DNA of 64,000 nucleotides, taken from positions 62,001 to 126,000 of the forward strand of contig NZ_JAKGAN010000007.1 of assembly GCF_023061135.1 (NCBI RefSeq), written 5' to 3'. The number at the start of each line of letters is the position of its first letter. Within the stretch, counting starts at the first letter, position 1. The position numbers were made by a program, and so were the translations under genes. Positions 17,725-24,418 of this stretch are shown here, piece by piece. This stretch comes from Chromohalobacter sarecensis. Its GTDB lineage: Bacteria; Pseudomonadota; Gammaproteobacteria; Pseudomonadales; Halomonadaceae. The notes below the pieces were generated by a model. That model was not told the origin of the DNA, ran no database searches, and was given only the letters and a program-made list of their open reading frames with translations.

Positions 17725-18399
17725 GTGTTTCAACGGCATGGTCCCAATGAGCGCGGCCGCGATTTCATCGTCGGTGATATACACGGCCAACTGGCGTTGC
17801 TGCATGAGACGTTGAGTGCGGTCGGTTTCGACCGTCAACGCGATAGACTGTTCAGCGTTGGGGATCTGATCGATCGTGGTGCCGATAGCCTCGAGTGTTT
17901 GTCTCTCGCCCTCGAGCCTTGGTTCTACGCCGTGCGTGGCAATCACGAAATGCTGGCGTATGACGCGTTGCTGGGCGAGGAAAGGGGCAGCTTGAAAACG
18001 CGTGATGCCTGGATGATCAACGGTGGCACTTGGGCGCTAGAGGCGGGATTGGCCGAAGTGCAGACGCTGCTCCAGCAAGCCTTGCCATGCATGCCCTATG
18101 CGCGCGAAATATCAGTCGCCGGTAAGCGTCTCGGTATCGTTCACGCCGAACCACCCGCGGACTGGCGGGACGTCGTAACGCCTTCGCAGGAACTGCTCTG
18201 GGGAAGAACGCGCATCCGGCGTGGCGACGAGACGCCGGTCAGGGGTATCGATGCCGTGGTGGTGGGGCATACCATCGTGGAGCGTCCCACATGGCTAGGG
18301 AACGTCTACTACATCGATACCGGCGCCTTTACGACGGGAAGGCTAACGCTCATCGAAGCCGGCACACTAATGAGCGGTAGCGAACCGTTGCCGCTGTAA
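17725..18399 (+). CDS. PPP-family metallophosphoesterase (Ser/Thr protein phosphatase-like)
   Basis: Dimetal phosphatase related to PrpA/PrpB and lambda phosphatase. 224 residues from a GTG with AAGGAG eight bases upstream. All metal and catalytic motifs are present: GDIHG (about 17-21), GDLIDRG (about 47-53), GNHE (about 73-76), a His in 'GIVHAEPPADW', and a second in 'VVVGHTIVERP'. The substrate could be a phosphoprotein or a small phosphate ester such as diadenosine tetraphosphate. It may be co-transcribed with the preceding zinc-ribbon gene. Confidence 0.88.
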   Translation: MFQRHGPNERGRDFIVGDIHGQLALLHETLSAVGFDRQRDRLFSVGDLIDRGADSLECLSLALEPWFYAVRGNHEMLAYDALLGEERGSLKTRDAWMINGGTWALEAGLAEVQTLLQQALPCMPYAREISVAGKRLGIVHAEPPADWRDVVTPSQELLWGRTRIRRGDETPVRGIDAVVVGHTIVERPTWLGNVYYIDTGAFTTGRLTLIEAGTLMSGSEPLPL

Positions 18400-18424
18400 C
18401 GGTTCGATGTAACATCCCAAACGA

Positions 18425-18467
18425 AAACGCCCCGAGACCAGTAAGTTACTGAAATCTCAGGGCGTTT
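18425..18467 (-). terminator. Terminator downstream of tRNA-Ser (probably bidirectional)
   Basis: On the minus strand AAACGCCCTGAGA (18467-18455) pairs with TCTCGGGGCGTTT (18437-18425) with one G-U pair, and a TTTTCGTTT tract follows. It lies 9 bp past the tRNA CCA. It may also stop rightward transcription from the phosphatase gene. Confidence 0.85.
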
Positions 18468-18475
18468 AAATGTAA

Positions 18476-18566
18476 TGGCGGAGGGACAGGGATTCGAACC
18501 CTGGGAAGGCTACAAACCTTCGCCGGTTTTCAAGACCGGTGCATTCAACCGCTCTGCCATCCCTCC
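18476..18566 (-). tRNA. tRNA-Ser (UGA anticodon)
   Basis: 91 bases with CCA encoded. Acceptor GGAGGGA pairs with TCCCTCC, and the discriminator base is G. The anticodon loop CTTGAAA inside CCGGT/ACCGG gives UGA. The long variable arm (GAAGG...CCTTC) is the class II feature of serine tRNAs. The T-arm is CAGGG-TTCGAAT-CCCTG. It reads UCA and other UCN serine codons. Confidence 0.97.
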
Positions 18567-18581
18567 GGCTTACGGCGGTGT

Positions 18582-18609
18582 ATACTACCAGCATTTGCTG
18601 AGTCGTCAA
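18582..18609 (-). promoter_or_regulatory. Sigma-70-type promoter for tRNA-Ser
   Basis: On the minus strand: -35 TTGACG (18609-18604), a 16-bp spacer, and -10 TAGTAT (18587-18582). A start near 18575 would leave a leader of about 9 nt before the mature tRNA 5' end. Confidence 0.65.
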
Positions 18610-18736
18610 GACTTTTTGTGCTTTCAATGAGTTAAAACAACGTTGGGGCGTTGAATATCCATCTTGCAGTGGGAACTCAAGCGGGGCATCCTAGGTCTTA
18701 CCTTATGTTTTCAGCGCCACCGAGGAGAGAAATCCC

Positions 18737-19411
18737 ATGGCATATCGTACTTCTCAGATTGCTGACCAGCAGACGACGCGGTCGGAAATCAGTACCAACA
18801 AGGTGTTGCGCAACACCTATATGCTCTTGGCCATGACGCTGTTGTTCTCCGCTGTGATGGCGGGAACCGCGATGGCCATGGGCATCGGGCAGATGAATAT
18901 CTTCATCTTCATGATTGGTGCCTACGGCTTGATGTTCCTGGTTCATAAGACCGCGAATTCGGCGGCGGGCATTTTGTCGATCTTCGCTTTCACGGGCTTC
19001 ATGGGCTTCACGTTGGGGCCGATGTTGAGCCTCTACCTGTCAATGCCCAATGGCGCGCAACTGGTGATGACGGCGCTGGGGATGACGGGCGCGACGTTCA
19101 TCGGGCTATCGGCCGTGGCCTTGATTACCCGCAAGGATTTCAGCTTTTTGGGTAACTTCATGATCGCCGGGGCGATCGTGTTGGTACTGGCAATGGTGGC
19201 GGCGATGATCTTCAATATCACCGCCTTGGCACTGGCCGTCTCAGCAGGCTTCGTGCTGTTCTCTTCGGCGGCGATTCTGTATCAGACCAGTGAGATCATC
19301 CATCGCGCAGGGGAAACCAACTACATCTTGGCGACCATTACCCTGTTCGTGTCGATCTACAACCTGTTCATTAGCCTGTTGTCCCTTCTTGGGTTCATGT
19401 CTAACGACTGA
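18737..19411 (+). CDS. yccA: BAX inhibitor-1 family membrane protein (YccA-like)
   Basis: Inner-membrane protein with seven hydrophobic helices, 224 residues, the usual length. Family features: 'NKVLRNTYMLLAMTLLFSA' (first helix), 'FTGFMGFTLGPMLSLYL', 'YQTSEIIHRAGETNYILAT' and the C-terminal 'SIYNLFISLLSLLG'. E. coli YccA is a substrate and modulator of the FtsH protease; related proteins act as H+/Ca2+ leak channels. GAGGAGAG precedes the start. A perfect 14-bp terminator follows. Confidence 0.9.
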   Translation: MAYRTSQIADQQTTRSEISTNKVLRNTYMLLAMTLLFSAVMAGTAMAMGIGQMNIFIFMIGAYGLMFLVHKTANSAAGILSIFAFTGFMGFTLGPMLSLYLSMPNGAQLVMTALGMTGATFIGLSAVALITRKDFSFLGNFMIAGAIVLVLAMVAAMIFNITALALAVSAGFVLFSSAAILYQTSEIIHRAGETNYILATITLFVSIYNLFISLLSLLGFMSND

Positions 19412-19445
19412 TTCGGCACGTGGCGCGACTGCGCGCCTGTTTGGC

Positions 19446-19478
19446 AAAGGCCCGCACCTCGAAAGGTGCGGGCCTTTT
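19446..19478. terminator. Strong bidirectional terminator after yccA
   Basis: AAAGGCCCGCACCT (19446-19459) pairs perfectly with AGGTGCGGGCCTTT (19464-19477) around a CGAA loop. It serves yccA on the plus strand (TTTT) and lies just past the stop of the small leftward ORF at 19492. Confidence 0.92.
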
Positions 19479-19491
19479 ACGTAGGGCATTT

Positions 19492-19776
19492 TCATCCTCG
19501 CCAGAGTTGCAGCAGAGGCTCGGCGAACCCATGCCAGCGGGTGTAGAAAATCGCGCGGCGTCGGGTGTTGGCGATATCTTCGGTGTCGAAAATGTCATGC
19601 CGAAGATGCGGGTCATGCCGAAGGCGCGCCAGGCAGCCTATCTCGCACTTGGGCGTTGAGCACGAGAAGGCCACTCTATCGCCATGGGTGATCGACAGCG
19701 TGGATGAGCAGGCCGTTTCGGTCCGTGCCAGCGACGCTGGCGGACGTTTAGTCGGGGAAAGCAGGGCAACGCTCAT
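19492..19776 (-). CDS. Small cysteine-containing hypothetical protein
   Basis: 94 residues, no family recognised. I consider it a gene for three reasons: a perfect GGAGG lies 8 bases before the ATG at 19776, codon third positions are G/C-rich like the neighbours, and the frame ends just before a terminator shared with yccA. Four cysteines are present (23, 39, 44, 48); the last three lie in 'FSCSTPKCEIGC', which could bind metal. A 12-bp direct repeat (CTTCGGCATGAC twice) encodes a repeated LRHD. No signal peptide or membrane helix is seen. The function is unknown, and an overlapping plus-strand frame is less convincing. Confidence 0.55.
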   Translation of the reverse strand: MSVALLSPTKRPPASLARTETACSSTLSITHGDRVAFSCSTPKCEIGCLARLRHDPHLRHDIFDTEDIANTRRRAIFYTRWHGFAEPLLQLWRG

Positions 19777-19920
19777 GATCGTAACCTCCACGAATCAGCA
19801 GGTGTGCCGGTACATTACGACACAGACACTTTCAATTTAGCTGGATTTCGTAACGGCTAAAGAGGATTCGCACAAACCCTGACGGCGCTCATATTAGTCG
19901 CGTCTGTTGCGGTGCGGCAT

Positions 19921-19946
19921 AAAAAAAAGCCGCCTAGAAAGGCGGC
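19921..19946 (-). terminator. Terminator of the candidate small RNA
   Basis: On the minus strand GCCGCCT (19946-19940) and AGGCGGC (19935-19929) form a 7-bp stem with a TTCT loop, followed by TTTTTTTT (19928-19921). No protein-coding gene on this strand lies directly upstream. Confidence 0.88.
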
Positions 19947-20007
19947 CAAAGTTTGGGGATATCAACAGATCAGTATCGCTAGCTAAAGATGTGCTATACG
20001 TTAGCTT
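19921..20007 (-). ncRNA. Candidate orphan small RNA, about 87 nt
   Basis: A near-consensus promoter at 20042-20014 points leftward, and a terminator with eight Ts ends at 19921. Between them there is no ORF, ribosome binding site or other gene. The predicted RNA starts near 20007. It has a 5' stem AGCTAA/TTAGCT, then an unpaired stretch including TGATATCCCCAAAC, then the GCCGCCT/AGGCGGC terminator stem. This layout matches a trans-acting, Hfq-type small RNA. I do not recognise the family. Confidence 0.65.
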
Positions 20008-20013
20008 GTTAAA

Positions 20014-20042
20014 AATATACTCGCTAACATGGTTGGCGTCAA
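20014..20042 (-). promoter_or_regulatory. Near-consensus sigma-70 promoter for the candidate small RNA
   Basis: On the minus strand: -35 TTGACG (20042-20037), a 17-bp spacer, and -10 TATATT (20019-20014), each 5 of 6 to consensus with ideal spacing. The start site should be an A near 20007. Confidence 0.75.
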
Positions 20043-20103
20043 TGATTGTCTGACTCGATGGCGCGTGGTGCTTCCAATGATTTGCCTGACCTCGTTACGT
20101 CGA

Positions 20104-20129
20104 GGACAATAGTGCTATTCACTATGTCC
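20104..20129 (+). promoter_or_regulatory. Stem-loop in the tusD leader
   Basis: GGAC-A-ATAGTG (20104-20114) pairs with CACTATGTCC (20120-20129), ten base pairs with one bulged A, 17 bases before the tusD ATG. It could be an mRNA leader hairpin or a dyad operator. Which one is not decided by sequence. Confidence 0.5.
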
Positions 20130-20146
20130 GTGATGGGAGACTCTCG

Positions 20147-20539
20147 ATGCGTTACGCCTTACTCGTGCTAGGAGGTCCGTATAGCCATCAGGCCGCGCAC
20201 TCTGCATTGCGTTTCGCGCATGCCGCCATCGCACGGGGACATCGTGTCGGTACGGTGTTCTTCTATCACGATGGGGTCTATAACGCTGCGCACTTCGCGG
20301 CGCCGCCGCAGGACGAGCCGCATCTCGTCGATGCCTGGCGTGAGTTACAGCGCACGCAGGGAACCGTCTTGCAGGTCTGCGTGGCGGCGGCACTGCGTCG
20401 TGGGTTGCTCGATGCCCGCGAAGCCGAGCGTCACGGCAAGAGAGGGGCAAGTCTCGAACCTCCCTTCGAGTTGACGGGGCTGGGTCAGTTGCTCGATATC
20501 GGCCAGACGCACGAACGGCTGATCACCTTCGCGCCCTGA
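20147..20539 (+). CDS. tusD: Sulfurtransferase complex subunit TusD
   Basis: DsrE-family subunit of TusBCD, the cytosolic relay that passes persulfide sulfur from TusA to TusE for 2-thiouridine in the tRNA wobble position. 130 residues. The active cysteine falls at residue 78 ('VLQVCVAAALRRG'), the same number as in E. coli. The N-terminal 'ALLVLGGPYSHQAAHSAL' and 'FFYHDGVYNA' are typical. First of tusD-tusC-tusB-tusE. Confidence 0.96.
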   Translation: MRYALLVLGGPYSHQAAHSALRFAHAAIARGHRVGTVFFYHDGVYNAAHFAAPPQDEPHLVDAWRELQRTQGTVLQVCVAAALRRGLLDAREAERHGKRGASLEPPFELTGLGQLLDIGQTHERLITFAP

Positions 20540-20575
20540 ATAAGGCGTCGCTCATTCATGTCACGGGGAATTGTC

Positions 20576-20956
20576 ATGTCCGAGATAACCGAGGCATCGC
20601 ACGGCGATCTTCTGGTGATGCTACGTCATGCGCCGCACGGCGGTTTATGGCTACGCGAGGCCCTCGATCTAGCATTGGTGGGCGCGGCTTTCGGTCAGTC
20701 TGTCTCGTTGTTGCTGATGGGGGATGGCGTCTGGGCATTGCTCCAGGGCCAAGGCTCGGGGCCGCTGGGGCAGAAGGGCTCCCAAAGCACCTTCGAGATG
20801 CTGGAGATGTATGATATCGAGCGTTTATATGTCGATGTCGACTCGCTCGCGGCGCGTGGGCTGACTCGCGACGATTTGCTCTTGCCGGTGATTGAAGTGT
20901 CGACGCCGGAACTGTCGACGGTACTTGCCGGTCACCGTCAAATCTTCAATTTCTGA
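20576..20956 (+). CDS. tusC: Sulfurtransferase complex subunit TusC
   Basis: DsrF-like subunit of the TusBCD hexamer, mainly structural. 126 residues from the ATG at 20576, where GGGGA lies 6 bases upstream; an ATG 18 bases earlier lacks a good site. 'MLRHAPHGGLWLREALDLAL', 'QSVSLLLMGDGVW' and 'LEMYDIERLYVD' are family segments. It lies between tusD and tusB in the same orientation. Confidence 0.93.
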   Translation: MSEITEASHGDLLVMLRHAPHGGLWLREALDLALVGAAFGQSVSLLLMGDGVWALLQGQGSGPLGQKGSQSTFEMLEMYDIERLYVDVDSLAARGLTRDDLLLPVIEVSTPELSTVLAGHRQIFNF

Positions 20957-21009
20957 ACGTTGCCCGTACCGAATGCTAGCTGGGTAGCGCTGTTAGGAGA
21001 CACCTGCGA

Positions 21010-21300
21010 ATGTTGTTGCACTTGCTCAATCGTGCCCCGAGTTCGAGCTCCGTTCATCAGGACGTACTGCGCACGATGGGGGAGGAAGATGGGTTGATGC
21101 TGATCGAAGATGGCGTGTTTGGCGCGGTGAGTGCACAGGTACAACATTTTCCCGGCCTGGAAGGGCGCCTGTTCGCCCTGCGCGAGGATCTGGAGTCGCG
21201 TGGCCTGGCAGGGCGCTGCGATTCCCGCGTGATCATCGTCGACATGGATGGTTTCGTGGCACTGACCGAGGAAGTGCAACGCACGGTGAGCTGGTTCTGA
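21010..21300 (+). CDS. tusB: Sulfurtransferase complex subunit TusB
   Basis: DsrH-like subunit of TusBCD. 96 residues. It begins MLLHLLNRAPSSS, has 'GLMLIEDGVFGAV' and ends 'TVSWF', all typical. AGGAG is 9 bases before the ATG. Its stop overlaps the tusE start (TGATG), so the two are translationally coupled. Confidence 0.93.
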   Translation: MLLHLLNRAPSSSSVHQDVLRTMGEEDGLMLIEDGVFGAVSAQVQHFPGLEGRLFALREDLESRGLAGRCDSRVIIVDMDGFVALTEEVQRTVSWF

Positions 21301-21653
21301 TGGCGACCACGCAAGCGACACGCTATATCACGGTGGAAGGCCGCGACATCGGGCTCGACCCCGAAGGGTTCGTGGTCGATCTGGCGGCCTGGACGCCGGC
21401 GGTAGCCGAGGCGCTGGCCGCCGAAGAAGGCAGGGAACTGACGCTCGAGCACTGGGAGGTTCTCGAGGTATTGCGGGCCTTCTACGCACGCTATGAGAAT
21501 GCCCCAGCGATGCGGCCCTTGGTCAAGGCCGTCGGCCAGGCGCTGGGGCCCGATAAAGGCCGCTCCCTGCACTTGATGCGGCTGTTTCCCGAGAGTCCTG
21601 CCAAGGTGGGCGCGCGCCTGGCGGGATTGCCCAAGCCGACCAACTGTCTTTAA
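21300..21653 (+). CDS. tusE: TusE/DsrC-family sulfur relay protein
   Basis: Accepts sulfur from TusBCD and hands it to MnmA for tRNA 2-thiolation. 117 residues. The sulfur-carrying cysteine is the penultimate residue in the C-terminal 'LPKPTNCL'. 'DPEGFVVDLAAWTPAVAEAL' and 'ITLEHWEVL'-like segments fit DsrC/TusE. Only the C-terminal cysteine of DsrC is obvious, which fits TusE rather than dissimilatory DsrC. The gene end runs into a 13-bp tandem repeat. Confidence 0.93.
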   Translation: MATTQATRYITVEGRDIGLDPEGFVVDLAAWTPAVAEALAAEEGRELTLEHWEVLEVLRAFYARYENAPAMRPLVKAVGQALGPDKGRSLHLMRLFPESPAKVGARLAGLPKPTNCL

Positions 21654-21712
21654 GAACTGTTTTTAAGAACTATCTTTAAGAACGGTCTCTACGAACCGTC
21701 TTCAAGCACTCT
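21648..21712 (+). repeat. Five imperfect 13-bp tandem repeats between tusE and acpH
   Basis: Units are CTTTAAGAACTGT (21648), TTTTAAGAACTAT (21661), CTTTAAGAACGGT (21674), CTCTACGAACCGT (21687) and CTTCAAGCACTCT (21700). The first unit contains the tusE stop codon. Copies become less alike toward acpH. The repeat fills the whole gap up to 13 bases before the acpH ATG. Confidence 0.85.
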
Positions 21713-21725
21713 TTCTAGGTCTTCG

Positions 21726-22280
21726 ATGAATTTTCTTGCGCATGGCTGGCTGGCACGTGGTGGCAACGACGCCTTCTTGTACGGCAACTTGATTGCCGAT
21801 GGCGTCAAGGGCGATCCCGATGGCTATTGGGCGGCAGATATTGCGCGCGGTATTCGCCATCATCGTCGTGTGGATGCCTGGGTCGATGACCATGCTGTGA
21901 TCCGTGGCGTGCGAGAACGCGCGCCACGCCCACAGCGGCGCGTGGTGGGTATTGCCCTGGATCTGGTGTGGGATCATTTCGTGGCGCGCGATCATGCCGA
22001 TGTCGCCTTGATTGCGCGTTGTTACCGGGTGCTCCAGGCCCAGGGGCGAGCCCCTAATCGCTTAGCACCCATGATTCCCGCCCTTATCGAAGACGACTGG
22101 CTGAATCGTTACGCCGATTTCGACTTCACCTGTCAGGCGATCGCGGGCCTGGGGCGCCGTCTAAGTGGCCCCAATCGCCTGGCGGAACTGGTGCCCTGGT
22201 TGCGCGCCGACTACTCCGCACTAGAGCATGATTTTCAGCGACTCTGGCCGGCACTCAATAAGACGTTGAGCGCTGACTAG
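21726..22280 (+). CDS. acpH: ACP phosphodiesterase
   Basis: Removes the 4'-phosphopantetheine group from holo-acyl carrier protein. 184 residues, close to the E. coli length. Typical 'MNFLAHGWLA' start, 'GNLIADGVKG', 'GIRHHRRVDAWVDDH' and 'LDLVWDHFVARD', which carry the HD-type metal-binding His/Asp residues. No strong Shine-Dalgarno is visible because the 13-bp repeats occupy the leader. Transcription probably continues from the tus operon. Confidence 0.9.
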   Translation: MNFLAHGWLARGGNDAFLYGNLIADGVKGDPDGYWAADIARGIRHHRRVDAWVDDHAVIRGVRERAPRPQRRVVGIALDLVWDHFVARDHADVALIARCYRVLQAQGRAPNRLAPMIPALIEDDWLNRYADFDFTCQAIAGLGRRLSGPNRLAELVPWLRADYSALEHDFQRLWPALNKTLSAD

Positions 22281-22298
22281 GCCTTGTCTTCAGTGGTA

Positions 22299-23489
22299 TT
22301 AGTCCGTCAGCCACAGGCACTCTACGCGCTCGCCTTCGTGGAGAGTGGTGTGCTCGGGTACCACCGCGAGGGCATCGGCCTCGAGGCACGAGGACAGCAC
22401 CGCCGAGTTCTGATCGGCGAAGGCGTGGGCGACGATGCCCTCGGCGGTAAACTCGAGCCCCACGCGCATGTAGTGGCGACGCGCTTGCGTGTGCGTGGTG
22501 AAGTCCGCGCGTGCCCACAGGCGGGGCAGCGCGGCCATGTGCGGACAACCCAACAGGGCGCCCATGAGAGGGCGGAGGTACACCCAGGCGCCCACGAAGC
22601 AGGATACGGGATTGCCGGGCAGGCCCACCAGTCGCGCCTGGCCGATGCGTCCCAGTGCCAGGGGTTTGCCGGGGCGCATGGCCAACTGCCACAGATCTAG
22701 CTGACCCAGTGATTCCAGCGCGTGCTTGACGTGGTCTTCTTCGCCGACGCTAACGCCGCCGGTGGTGACGATGACATCGGCGCGCTCGGCGGCCTCGCGC
22801 AGGAGGCGCTGGGTGGTCGCGAAGTCATCGGGCACGTGTTCGCGCATGACCAACTCGGCGCCGAAGCGCTCGAGCAGACGCGAGAGCATGGGCCGATTGG
22901 AATTATGGATTTGCCCCGGCGCGAGCGATTGGCCGGGCTCGATGATTTCATCACCGGTGGAGAGCAGCGCCACGCGCGGACGACGGTACACGTCGACTCG
23001 CGTGATGCCCTGGCCGGCCAGGTGCCCCAAAGCGGCCGCCTCGAGCCGGGTGCCTGCTTCCAGAAGCGGAGTGCCGGCCCCCACGTCGCGCCCACGGCGA
23101 CGCACGTTATCGCCCAGCGTGATGTCGCTGGGAATATGCGCCTGGGCGTTTTGCGCCTCCACGCGTTCCTGCATCACGACCGTGTCGGCGCCTGGAGGCA
23201 TCTCACCGCCGGTGAAGATGCGTACACAGGTGCCCGGTGCCAGCGGTTCGGGCGCGTGGCCGGCGGCGATGCGCTGGCTGACGGGCAGCCACTGACCGGC
23301 ATCGGCATGGCGTAGTGCATAGCCATCCATGGCGCTGTTATCGGCGGGCGGCACGTCGAGGCGAGCGGTGACCGACTCGGCCAGCACGCGGCCCGCCGCC
23401 GCCTCGCAATCGATGCGTTCGACATCTCCCGCCTTCACGTCTTTTAACAACGCCTCCAGCGCGCGCTCGACGCTTTGCAGCTCAGCCAT
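22299..23489 (-). CDS. moeA: Molybdopterin molybdenumtransferase MoeA
   Basis: Inserts molybdate into adenylylated molybdopterin to give Mo cofactor. 396 residues with MoeA domains I-IV. Motifs: 'PPADNSAMDGYALRHAD', 'FTGGEMPPGADTVVMQE', 'VALLSTGDEIIEPG', 'VIVTTGGVSVGEEDHVK', 'PGKPLALGRI' and 'GLPGNPVSCFVGAWVYLRP'. Its start overlaps the moaB end by 8 bp. The run moaB-moeA lies just beyond the formate dehydrogenase operon that needs the cofactor. Confidence 0.96.
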   Translation of the reverse strand: MAELQSVERALEALLKDVKAGDVERIDCEAAAGRVLAESVTARLDVPPADNSAMDGYALRHADAGQWLPVSQRIAAGHAPEPLAPGTCVRIFTGGEMPPGADTVVMQERVEAQNAQAHIPSDITLGDNVRRRGRDVGAGTPLLEAGTRLEAAALGHLAGQGITRVDVYRRPRVALLSTGDEIIEPGQSLAPGQIHNSNRPMLSRLLERFGAELVMREHVPDDFATTQRLLREAAERADVIVTTGGVSVGEEDHVKHALESLGQLDLWQLAMRPGKPLALGRIGQARLVGLPGNPVSCFVGAWVYLRPLMGALLGCPHMAALPRLWARADFTTHTQARRHYMRVGLEFTAEGIVAHAFADQNSAVLSSCLEADALAVVPEHTTLHEGERVECLWLTD

Positions 23490-24006
23490 GCTGGCCTCTC
23501 CCGGGAATCACGAGGTTGGCGAAGTTGCACGGCTGATGGCGGCTGTCGAGCTGTTCATGAAGGATGCCGTCCCAGGCGGTGCGGCAGGCGCCGGTGGAAC
23601 CTGGCAAGCAGAACACAACGGTCGCGTTGGCCAGGCCGCCGAGGCAGCGGCTCTGCACGGTGGAGCTGCCGATTTCTTGCCACGACAGATGACGAAACAA
23701 CTCGCCGAAACCTTCGATGTGCTTGTCGAGCAGCACTTCGACCGCCTCGGGAGTGGAGTCACGCCCGGTGAAGCCGGTGCCGCCGGTGGTGACGATGACT
23801 TGCACGCCGTCGTCGGCGATCCACTGAGCGACGAGCGCGCGGATACGATAGACGTCATCGACGACGATGCGCTTGTCGGCGAGTTCATGTCCATCGCGTT
23901 CCAGGCGTTCCACCAGCGCGTTGCCCGAACGGTCGGTTTCCTCCGTGCGGGTATCGGAGACGGTCAGCACGGCGATCTTGAGGGGAACGAACGCGGCCTC
24001 GCTCAT
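23482..24006 (-). CDS. moaB: Molybdenum cofactor biosynthesis protein MoaB
   Basis: MogA/MoaB-family molybdopterin adenylyltransferase-like protein. 174 residues. '[19 protein letters not shown]', '[20 protein letters not shown]' and '[20 protein letters not shown]' are the family core and fit MoaB. In organisms without MogA, MoaB can do the adenylylation step; which applies here cannot be seen in the window. Its start overlaps the stop of the DUF1244 gene (ATGA), making a DUF1244-moaB-moeA operon. Confidence 0.94.
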   Translation of the reverse strand: MSEAAFVPLKIAVLTVSDTRTEETDRSGNALVERLERDGHELADKRIVVDDVYRIRALVAQWIADDGVQVIVTTGGTGFTGRDSTPEAVEVLLDKHIEGFGELFRHLSWQEIGSSTVQSRCLGGLANATVVFCLPGSTGACRTAWDGILHEQLDSRHQPCNFANLVIPGRGQHG

Positions 24007-24323
24007 GCGTGTGTATCCTTCTTGCGCTGCTGACGGGCATCCAACGCTTCGAGCTGTTCAGGGGTAGCAGGCGCCTGATAGAGCTTTTTCCATTCGCTGT
24101 AGGGCATGCCGTAGACGTATTCTCGGGCGGTCTCGTAGTCGAGCTCGATACCCCGCTCGCTGGCGGCGGCCACCAACCATTTGGAGAGGCAGTTACGGCA
24201 GAAGTCGGCCAGGATCATCAGGTCGATGTTCTGCACGTCCTTGTTGGCGTCCAGATGGTCGAGCAGTTGGCGGAAAGCGGCTGCCTCGATCTCAGTACGC
24301 GTGTCAACGTCGATATGTTGCAT
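24003..24323 (-). CDS. DUF1244 family protein
   Basis: 106 residues, small helical protein of unknown function. The conserved core 'LMILADFCRNCLSKWLVAAA' and 'DYETAREYVYGMPYSEWKK' identify DUF1244. The CRNC cysteine pair suggests metal binding or a redox role, but this is not established. GAGGAGG lies 6 bases before the ATG. First gene of the run with moaB and moeA. Confidence 0.88.
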   Translation of the reverse strand: MQHIDVDTRTEIEAAAFRQLLDHLDANKDVQNIDLMILADFCRNCLSKWLVAAASERGIELDYETAREYVYGMPYSEWKKLYQAPATPEQLEALDARQQRKKDTHA

Positions 24324-24379
24324 GGGAGGGCCTCCTCGCTGGGGATGTCATCATGGAATGTTTCTAGCATAACAAAGAG

Positions 24380-24403
24380 CGACACCGCCCGGGGGCGGTG
24401 TCG
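24380..24403 (-). terminator. Terminator after the formate dehydrogenase operon
   Basis: CGACACCGCC (24380-24389) and GGCGGTGTCG (24394-24403) form a perfect 10-bp stem. On the minus strand it is followed by CTCTTTGTT. It lies 16 bp past the gamma-subunit stop and separates it from the DUF1244-moaB-moeA run. Confidence 0.75.
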
Positions 24404-24418
24404 TCTCGAACGCGAGTG

